From Acidobacteriota bacterium (GTDB lineage: Bacteria > Acidobacteriota > Terriglobia > Acidiferrales > 2-02-FULL-67-57), in NCBI GenBank assembly GCA_016210855.1, contig JACQTJ010000022.1, forward strand, positions 1 through 52,082: a DNA stretch of 52,082 bases. The letters run 5' to 3'. The notes under the pieces were generated by a model. It saw only the letters and a list, made by a program, of their open reading frames with translations. It searched no databases and was not told where the DNA came from. Shown piece after piece: positions 46,705 through 52,082 of the stretch; positions within the stretch are counted from its first letter, which is position 1; each line of letters opens with the position of its first letter. Both the position numbers and the translations under genes were made by a program.

Positions 46705-47568
46705 TCAGGACTTCTTCTTGAGCACCTCGCGGCACAGGCGCTGGAGTTCAGCGCTCTCTTGCTGCTGGCGGGCATCGCCCCCGGCGGCCGCCACCTGAGC
46801 GGCCCGCTCGGCCAGGGTCAGGGCGCGCTCGTGATAGAGGCGGAACATCCGCGGGTCTTTCAAGGCCTCAGCCCGGTAGATGCTGCTCATGGAGAGCAGT
46901 TCCCGGGCGGCGCCCAGATAAAAGTCGGCCGGGTCAAGCTCCTGGAGGCGCGCCCGGAGCTGGCCGGCGTCGTCGCCCGCGCCACCCAGCCGAGCCAGCA
47001 GCCCGGCCATCCCCTCGACGATTTTCTCTTTTTCGGCCCGGGTGCGGTCAGGGTCCTCGACCCAACTTCCCTGGCGCACCTTAGTGAGTGTGGGGTTTCC
47101 CGTGCCCGGGCTCGCCGCCACGGGGAAGTCCACGGGCAGCGGCTGGAGCGGCTGTTGCCGCAGGCGGTCCAAGGCCTCCACCATCTCGATCGAAAGCCCG
47201 CGGGCCCGGCCGAAGTAGTCCATGGCGATGGAGCGCATCTGGGAGGCGTAGGCGGCGGCGCCGGCCTCTTGCGAGCCGACCAAGTAGCTTTCCGCGACCT
47301 CCTTGAGGCCACGCGCCATCCCTCCCAGGACCACCACATGCAGTACCTGCGCCCGCCGGCCGAGCGCGCTGCCCTTTCCTTCGCGCGCCACCCGGGCCAG
47401 GGTGTCGAGCGCTGGCGCGTAGTTGGCGTTGGCCATCTGCTCTTTGGCCAGCGCATAAAGAGCCTCGGGGCTGCGGGGCACGATGGGCTCACCGCAGCCG
47501 GCCGCCAGCAGGGCGGCTGCGACCAACGCACCCGCTCGTCTTGTGCGCACGTAGCTCACGATTCGCAT
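46705..47568 (-). CDS. Predicted lipoprotein, tetratricopeptide-like, unknown function
   Basis: A 287-aa protein with a lipoprotein signal peptide: AGALVAAALLAAGCGEP, with the lipidated Cys at residue 25. The mature part is helical, starting EALYALAKEQMANANYAPALDTLARVARE, a TPR-like helix pair, followed by longer helices (VVVLGGMARGLKEVAESYLVGSQEAGAAAYASQMRSIAMDYFGRARG) and a C-terminal helical region ending in KKKS. I cannot name a family. It could be part of an outer-membrane lipoprotein pathway served by the LolCD-like system, which is only a guess from localisation. Confidence 0.75.
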   Translation of the reverse strand: MRIVSYVRTRRAGALVAAALLAAGCGEPIVPRSPEALYALAKEQMANANYAPALDTLARVAREGKGSALGRRAQVLHVVVLGGMARGLKEVAESYLVGSQEAGAAAYASQMRSIAMDYFGRARGLSIEMVEALDRLRQQPLQPLPVDFPVAASPGTGNPTLTKVRQGSWVEDPDRTRAEKEKIVEGMAGLLARLGGAGDDAGQLRARLQELDPADFYLGAARELLSMSSIYRAEALKDPRMFRLYHERALTLAERAAQVAAAGGDARQQQESAELQRLCREVLKKKS

Positions 47569-47592
47569 CCTACCGCCCCCTTCGGTGGGGAG

Positions 47593-47772
47593 TCAAACCC
47601 GGGCCCGCACCGTGCGGACCAAGCCATAGAGGCTGAGGCAGATAAGGAAGTCGAGTCCCAGGCCGCGGTCCAGGGCGAAGCTCTGGTGCTGCCACGGCTC
47701 GGGCAGACGGGGGAGGAGAAGAAGGAAATAGAGGGCGTTGCCCGCGAGCACCGCCCCCAGGGCATCCAGCAG
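47593..47772 (-). CDS. Possible small membrane protein (about 52-59 aa), start uncertain
   Basis: A reading frame just upstream of the lipoprotein gene encodes LLDALGAVLAGNALYFLLLLP, a membrane helix, then PRLPEPWQHQSFALDRGLGLDFLICLSLYGLVRTVRARV, a second helix with a basic end. The composition is typical of real small membrane proteins, and the stop lies 24 bases before the lipoprotein ATG. However, no ATG is available in frame; GTG 47751 (52 aa) or CTG 47772 (59 aa, behind GGGGAAG) are candidates. The track ORF from 47955 overlaps the divergent gene and is not credible as a start. Confidence 0.35.
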   Translation of the reverse strand: MLDALGAVLAGNALYFLLLLPRLPEPWQHQSFALDRGLGLDFLICLSLYGLVRTVRARV

Positions 47773-47809
47773 GCCGCTTCCCCGCCCCGGTGACAGGCGC
47801 CGAAAGACA

Positions 47810-47838
47810 TTGTCATCGCCGGGCAGCAAGGCTAGAAT
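47810..47838 (+). promoter_or_regulatory. Predicted promoter of the 473-aa gene
   Basis: TTGTCA and TAGAAT spaced by 17 bases. TAGAAT ends 51 bases before the GTG at 47890, leaving a leader of about 45 bases with the GGGAGA ribosome-binding site. It overlaps the divergent upstream region of the small membrane ORF. Confidence 0.6.
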
Positions 47839-47889
47839 CCTCTTTCCGCGCCCGCGACAGCCGCTCGCTTCACCAGGGAGAGTGTGGTC

Positions 47890-49311
47890 GTGTCGCTTGA
47901 ACTCCACATTGGCCGGCTCCAGAAAGAAGTTGCGCAATTCGAGCGCGTCACCCACCTAACCGAGGGGATCCTGAACGAGCTGATGAAGTCCACCCCGCCC
48001 CCGGCCGATCTGGAGAAGGTGCGCGGTTTCCTGCGGTCGGCCTCCGACCTCTTCAAGCATGCCGAGCACGACGCGGCCCAGCAGCTCACCGGCCAGGCCG
48101 AAGAGGCCCTGGAGCAGGTGCGCCAATGGCTGGCGGTTGCCGACCTCGGCATCAGCCCCTTCATCCTCCGCAACTACCTGGAAAAGAACCGGCTCAACGG
48201 CGACCTGCAGGCCGCCCTCATCCGCTATTTTCTCACCAAGCAGCCCCACACCGAAAACGATCGCGACAAGCTGGACTACCTGCTGACCGCCTACTTCAGC
48301 GCCCCGGGGGGTGACCCGGCGACGCTGGCCCGCGAGAAACTGCGCGCGGCAGTGGGGGGGTTCTTCGCGGGGATGCCGCGGCAGGAGCTGGGCGCGGCGG
48401 CGGAGGTGATGGTGCACGAGCTCGAGTCCCTGATCGTCCGCATCGATGACTTCACGGACTTCGACCAGCTCGTGCACGCCCGCATGGTGGAGCGGGCCCG
48501 GGCCCTCAAGATCAACCTGGGTGAAGCCTTCTACCACCCCGGGGTGCTGCCCACGGTGGTGCGCTTCAACGTCGCCTTCCGCCGCCACTTCGAGAAGCTC
48601 TTCCACGCGCAGTTGAGCGCGGTCCGGCAGGCGATCCGTCAGCAAATCGAAGAGGCCTGGGCCCTGGCCCGAGCCATCGAGACCGCCTGCGAGCAGTTGG
48701 TGCTGCCCAAGGGCGCGCGCACCGGCGTTGCCGTGGCTGACGAGGAAGAACGCAGCGACCAGGTAGCTCCCCCTGTCGGCCGCCCCCTGGAAGGGCTCGA
48801 CGAGCGCCCCCCCATTGACCGCCTCGTCCGCCGCGGCGAAGACCCACAGAAAGAGCACGAGCTCCACGGCATCATCGCCCGCATCAGTCGCTTTCTGGAG
48901 AAGCTGCCGGGCGACCAGATGAAGGCCGAAAAGGTTGTCTTTCCTCTGCGCGACGCCGGCTTGCAGCTGGCCGCTTGGGAGCGCGAAGCCTTCGTGCCCG
49001 CCGCCAGCGGCACGGCCCCGCAGAGCGCCCACGCCATCCAGTACTCGCTGGGGGTGGTGGCCTGGCTCGAAGAGGAGCTCGCTCGCTACAAGCAGACCCG
49101 CGACGACCGCTACCTCTGGAAGACCCACTTCGACCTGCTGAGTTATGCCGTGGTCCGGGCCGTGGGCCTGCTCAAGGACATCCGTGGGCTTATCCGCGAA
49201 CGTGCTCCCAAGTCCGAGGCGGCTTGGTTCGGGCCGTTGTTGCAGACGGCGTTGCGCCTGGTGACGACTCTCAATCACGTGGCCCCGGTGTTCGCCGATC
49301 CCTCCGCTTAG
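47890..49311 (+). CDS. Unrecognised helical protein (473 aa)
   Basis: GTG 47890 (MSLELHIGRLQKEVAQFERVTHLTEGILNELM) has GGGAGA seven bases upstream; GTG 47884 is too close to it. The product is almost wholly helical, has no signal peptide or membrane helix and is soluble-looking. Sections with recognisable order: residues 1-75 coiled helices, a conserved-looking LEKNRLNGDLQAALIRYFLTKQPHTENDRDKLDYLLTAYF, an internal linker near 290-320 (VGRPLEGLDERPPIDRLVRRGED) and a C-terminal helical domain (SAHAIQYSLGVVAWLEEELARYKQTRDDRYLWKTHFDLLSYAVVRAVGLLKDIRGLI). I do not recognise the family. It has its own promoter and precedes recG by 35 bases. Confidence 0.8.
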   Translation: MSLELHIGRLQKEVAQFERVTHLTEGILNELMKSTPPPADLEKVRGFLRSASDLFKHAEHDAAQQLTGQAEEALEQVRQWLAVADLGISPFILRNYLEKNRLNGDLQAALIRYFLTKQPHTENDRDKLDYLLTAYFSAPGGDPATLAREKLRAAVGGFFAGMPRQELGAAAEVMVHELESLIVRIDDFTDFDQLVHARMVERARALKINLGEAFYHPGVLPTVVRFNVAFRRHFEKLFHAQLSAVRQAIRQQIEEAWALARAIETACEQLVLPKGARTGVAVADEEERSDQVAPPVGRPLEGLDERPPIDRLVRRGEDPQKEHELHGIIARISRFLEKLPGDQMKAEKVVFPLRDAGLQLAAWEREAFVPAASGTAPQSAHAIQYSLGVVAWLEEELARYKQTRDDRYLWKTHFDLLSYAVVRAVGLLKDIRGLIRERAPKSEAAWFGPLLQTALRLVTTLNHVAPVFADPSA

Positions 49312-49335
49312 CCCGACTCAACCTGGTGCTATAGT
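49308..49335 (+). promoter_or_regulatory. Weak candidate promoter for recG
   Basis: TATAGT at 49330-49335 with a poor -35 (TTAGCC) 16 bases upstream, partly inside the previous stop codon. TATAGT ends 11 bases before the recG ATG, so any transcript from it would be nearly leaderless. Confidence 0.35.
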
Positions 49336-49346
49336 GCTCCCTGCGG

Positions 49347-51473
49347 ATGACTCTCTCGCCTGACTCGCCCCTCTCAGCCCTGGCCGGGGTCGGGCCCCGC
49401 CGCGCCCAGGAGCTGAAGCAGAGAGGCATCGAAAGCGTCGAAGACCTCCTCTACACCCTGCCCTTTCGCTACGAGGACCGCATCCACTTCACCCCCATCG
49501 GGGAGCTGCGCCCCGGCCGGGTGGCCTGCGTCGAGGCCGAAGTGCTGACCGCCGGGCCGGTGCGGCTGCGTCGCCAGCAGTCGTTTCACTTGGCGGCCGC
49601 TGACCCGAGCGGCATCCTCTATGCCAAGTGGTTCTACGGCTATGGAAAGAAATACTACGGTGACTACCTGGCCCGGACCTTCCGGCCCGGGCAGCGCGTG
49701 GTCCTCTACGGCAAGGTGGAAGAAGACCCCTACCGGCCCGGCCAGCTGCAGATTCTCCAGCCGCAGCACGAAATCCTTTCGAGCGGGCGGGAGCCGGCCG
49801 ACTCCACCGAGTCGGGGCGGATTGTCCCCATCTACGAAGCCGCCGGGCCCATCACCTCGCGCCTCTTCCGCCGCCTGATCTATGACGCCTTGGGGCGGTT
49901 GGGCCCGACCCTGCCCGACCCGCTGCCCCCTGGCCTCCTCCCGCGGTACGGCTTCCCTGACCGGCGCACAGCCCTGGCGCAGGCCCACTTCCCCGAGAAA
50001 GACACTGACCTCGGGCAGCTGGAGGCCTTCCGCACCCCGGCCCAGCAGCGGCTCATCTACGAGGAGTTTTTCTTCCTGCAGCTCGGGCTGGCCCTGCGCC
50101 GCCAGCGGGCCCGCCAGGCCCCCGGCATCTCTTTCACGCTGAGCGATTCGATCCGCGAAGCCATCAAGAACATCCTGCCCTTTCATCCCACCGCTGCCCA
50201 GAAGCGGGTGCTCAAGGAGATCGCCGACGACATGCAGAAGCCGACGCCCATGAACCGACTGCTGCAGGGGGACGTGGGCTCGGGCAAGACTATCGTGGCC
50301 TTCGAGGCCGCCATCATCGCCATGGAAAACGGCACTCAGGTAGCCCTGCTGGCCCCCACGGAAATCCTGGCCGTGCAGCACTACCTCTACGCCTGCCAGC
50401 GCTTCGCGCGGACCCGCTACCGGCTGGGGCTGCTCGTGAGCGCCATGCCGGAGAAAGAAAAAAAACAGACCCGCGAAGAACTGGCGGCGGGCGACCTGGA
50501 TCTGGTGGTGGGTACGCACGCCTTGCTCGAAAAACAGATCCTCTTCCACCACCTGGGCCTGGCCATCGTGGACGAGCAGCACCGCTTCGGAGTGATGCAG
50601 CGGCTGGAACTCATCCGCAAAGGGCGCACCGCCGCGGCCCACCCGCACGTGCTGGTCATGACGGCGACGCCCATCCCCCGCACCCTGGCCCTCACCCTCT
50701 ACAGCGATCTCGAGATGTCGGGGCTCGACGAACTGCCCCCCGGCCGCTCTCCCATCGAGACCCGCTGGGTGAAGGAAGAGGCGGCTGCCGGCGTCTGGGA
50801 CTTCATCTGCAAGCAGGTGGCCGCCGGCCGACAGGCCTATATCGTCTATCCGGTGATCGAAGAGTCGAAGCAGGAACTCAAGGCTGCCACCAAGGAGTAC
50901 GAACGGCTTTCGCGCGAAGTCTTCCACGGCCTGCGGGTCGGGCTGCTGCACGGACGTTTGAGCGGCGAAGAGAAGGAAGCGGTGATGCGGGCGTTCAACC
51001 GCAGCGAGATTCAAGTCCTGGTCTCGACCAGCGTCGTCGAAGTGGGCGTCGACGTCCCCAACGCCACCGTGATGGTCATCGAGCACGCCGAGCGCTTCGG
51101 GCTCGCCCAGCTCCACCAGCTGCGCGGACGCATCGGACGCGGCCGCCACGCCTCGACCTGCATCCTGATGACGCCGGCCGAAGTCGGCGAGGTGGCCCGC
51201 GAGCGCCTGGAAACCCTCACCCAAACCCAGGACGGATTCAAGATTGCCGAACTCGACTTGAAGCTCCGCGGCCCGGGCGAGTTCCTGGGCACCCGCCAGC
51301 ACGGCTTCCTGAATTTCCGCATTGCCAACCTGCTGCGCGACCATGAGCTGCTGGTGCGGGCGAAAGAAGACGCGTTCAACTACGTCGCCCAGCAGCCGGG
51401 CGACTTCGCTGCCACCGTGGAGTACGTCCGCCAACTCTGGCAGCGGCGCTACCGCCTGGCCCAGGTGGCCTGA
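49347..51473 (+). CDS. recG: ATP-dependent DNA helicase RecG
   Basis: RecG reverses stalled replication forks. The 708-aa product has the N-terminal wedge/OB domain (LAGVGPRRAQELKQRGIESVEDLLYTLPFRYEDR), helicase motifs I GDVGSGKT, II VDEQH (DEQH box), III MTATPIPRT, and later IVYPVIEESK, LHGRLSGEEKE, STSVVEVGVDVPNATVMVIEHAERFGLAQLHQLRGRIGRG and the TRG-type end region LKLRGPGEFLGTRQHG. Normal length. It is followed seven bases later by rsmD. Confidence 0.96.
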   Translation: MTLSPDSPLSALAGVGPRRAQELKQRGIESVEDLLYTLPFRYEDRIHFTPIGELRPGRVACVEAEVLTAGPVRLRRQQSFHLAAADPSGILYAKWFYGYGKKYYGDYLARTFRPGQRVVLYGKVEEDPYRPGQLQILQPQHEILSSGREPADSTESGRIVPIYEAAGPITSRLFRRLIYDALGRLGPTLPDPLPPGLLPRYGFPDRRTALAQAHFPEKDTDLGQLEAFRTPAQQRLIYEEFFFLQLGLALRRQRARQAPGISFTLSDSIREAIKNILPFHPTAAQKRVLKEIADDMQKPTPMNRLLQGDVGSGKTIVAFEAAIIAMENGTQVALLAPTEILAVQHYLYACQRFARTRYRLGLLVSAMPEKEKKQTREELAAGDLDLVVGTHALLEKQILFHHLGLAIVDEQHRFGVMQRLELIRKGRTAAAHPHVLVMTATPIPRTLALTLYSDLEMSGLDELPPGRSPIETRWVKEEAAAGVWDFICKQVAAGRQAYIVYPVIEESKQELKAATKEYERLSREVFHGLRVGLLHGRLSGEEKEAVMRAFNRSEIQVLVSTSVVEVGVDVPNATVMVIEHAERFGLAQLHQLRGRIGRGRHASTCILMTPAEVGEVARERLETLTQTQDGFKIAELDLKLRGPGEFLGTRQHGFLNFRIANLLRDHELLVRAKEDAFNYVAQQPGDFAATVEYVRQLWQRRYRLAQVA

Positions 51474-51480
51474 GGCTGCT

Positions 51481-52038
51481 ATGCGGGTGATTGCAGGCCG
51501 CTTCAAGAGCCGGCAGCTCAAAACCCTGCGGGGCGCCCAGACGCGCCCGACCAGCGACCGCCTGCGCGAGACCCTCTTCAACGTGCTGGGGCCGGCGGTG
51601 GCCGGAGCCGTGTTCGCCGACTGCTACGCCGGCTCGGGCGCGGTCGGGATTGAGGCCCTGAGCCGCGGCGCCGAGTGGGTCTACTTCCTCGAAAGCCACC
51701 ACCCCGCCGTCAAGGTCATCCGGGAAAACCTGGCGCGCCTGGAAATCGAAACCGGAGCGGAAGTGTTGCCCTTCGACGTGCTCGCCGGCTTGCGCGAGCT
51801 TGAGCGGCGCGGGGTGCGGCTTGACATCGTCTTTCTCGATCCACCCTACCAGGCCGCCGAACAGTACGAGCGCGCGCTCGGCTGGCTCGGCGAGAGCGCC
51901 CTGCTTGCGCCCGGCGCCTGGGTCATTGCTGAGCACTCCCGCCGCCAGGCGCTCGCCAAGCAGTACGGCGCGCTTTCCCGCGTTCGCGCCCTGCGCCAGG
52001 GCGACGCCATGCTCAGCATTTACCGGCTCCGGCTATAA
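51481..52038 (+). CDS. rsmD: 16S rRNA (guanine(966)-N2)-methyltransferase
   Basis: Methylates G966 of 16S rRNA. ATG 51481 (MRVIAGRFKSRQLKTLRGAQTRPTSDRLRETLFNVLG) gives 185 aa, the usual size; the track start at 51322 lies inside recG. The SAM-binding motif is FADCYAGSGAVGIEALSRGAEWVYFLE and the catalytic motif is IVFLDPPY. Commonly followed by coaD in bacteria. The stop codon lies within a TATAAT sequence. Confidence 0.96.
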   Translation: MRVIAGRFKSRQLKTLRGAQTRPTSDRLRETLFNVLGPAVAGAVFADCYAGSGAVGIEALSRGAEWVYFLESHHPAVKVIRENLARLEIETGAEVLPFDVLAGLRELERRGVRLDIVFLDPPYQAAEQYERALGWLGESALLAPGAWVIAEHSRRQALAKQYGALSRVRALRQGDAMLSIYRLRL

Positions 52039-52039
52039 T
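52034..52039 (+). promoter_or_regulatory. Possible -10 element at the end of rsmD
   Basis: A perfect TATAAT overlaps the last codons of rsmD (CTA TAA TGG). No convincing -35 is seen 17 bases upstream. It could serve a gene beyond the right edge. The last 43 bases hold no other recognisable feature. Confidence 0.3.
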
Positions 52040-52082
52040 GGCGGGCCGCCATCCGGCGGCCAGAGGCATCCAACTCATACAC

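Overview
The window is about 52 kb of GC-rich bacterial chromosome. It carries a near-complete str/S10/spc/alpha ribosomal superoperon followed by housekeeping and envelope genes. Diderm envelope genes (BamA, Skp/OmpH, LolCD-like transporter, orphan secretin), ClpC with a UVR motif, two ECF sigma/anti-sigma pairs with DUF4097 proteins, and the run lysS-lolC-lolD-clpC-bamA-skp beside rimP-nusA-infB all suggest Acidobacteriota. This assignment is an inference from gene content and style; no database search was possible. There is no rRNA, tRNA, CRISPR array, prophage or recognisable transposase.

Layout. 1-17968 (+): 3' end of fusA, a 54-aa membrane ORF, tuf, then rpsJ through rplQ including secY, adk, map, infA and rpoA. 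Palindromic intergenic repeats interrupt the superoperon at four points: before tuf, after tuf, rpsH-rplF and rpsE-rpmD. 17969-19708 (-): a probable VanZ remnant and guaB with its promoter. 19741-22035: a secreted protein (+), a 44-aa zinc-ribbon protein (-) and an orphan secretin (+). 22032-28109 (-): rimP-nusA-infB-ylxP-rbfA-truB, with a terminator-like hairpin between promoter and rimP. 28147-37949 (-): lysS, a LolC-like permease, LolD-like ATPase, clpC, bamA and skp, which appear to be read in that order. 38038-41734 (+): ECF sigma, zinc anti-sigma, DUF4097 protein, aroK and a secreted protein. 41727-46675 (-): a second ECF sigma, an anti-sigma carrying HEAT-like repeats, two DUF4097 proteins and a double-PDZ protein. 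46705-47772 (-): a lipoprotein and a possible small membrane protein. 47810-52082 (+): an unrecognised helical protein, recG, rsmD and the start of whatever follows.

How the genes fit together. The first 18 kb make ribosomes, start protein export (SecY) and supply RNA polymerase alpha. The rimP cluster covers ribosome maturation, transcription termination control and initiation. The lysS-skp cluster joins lysyl-tRNA charging to lipoprotein release, a protein-unfolding ATPase and outer-membrane protein assembly. The 38-46.6 kb region looks like two converging envelope-responsive regulons: each has its own ECF sigma factor and membrane anti-sigma factor, with predicted exported beta-solenoid DUF4097 proteins encoded alongside. 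This is the strongest candidate here for an undescribed system. Other points of note are a duplicated, codon-shifted 3' end of tuf, a lysS gene whose conserved N-terminus lies upstream of any ATG/GTG/TTG codon, and an 18-residue repeat array in one DUF4097 protein.
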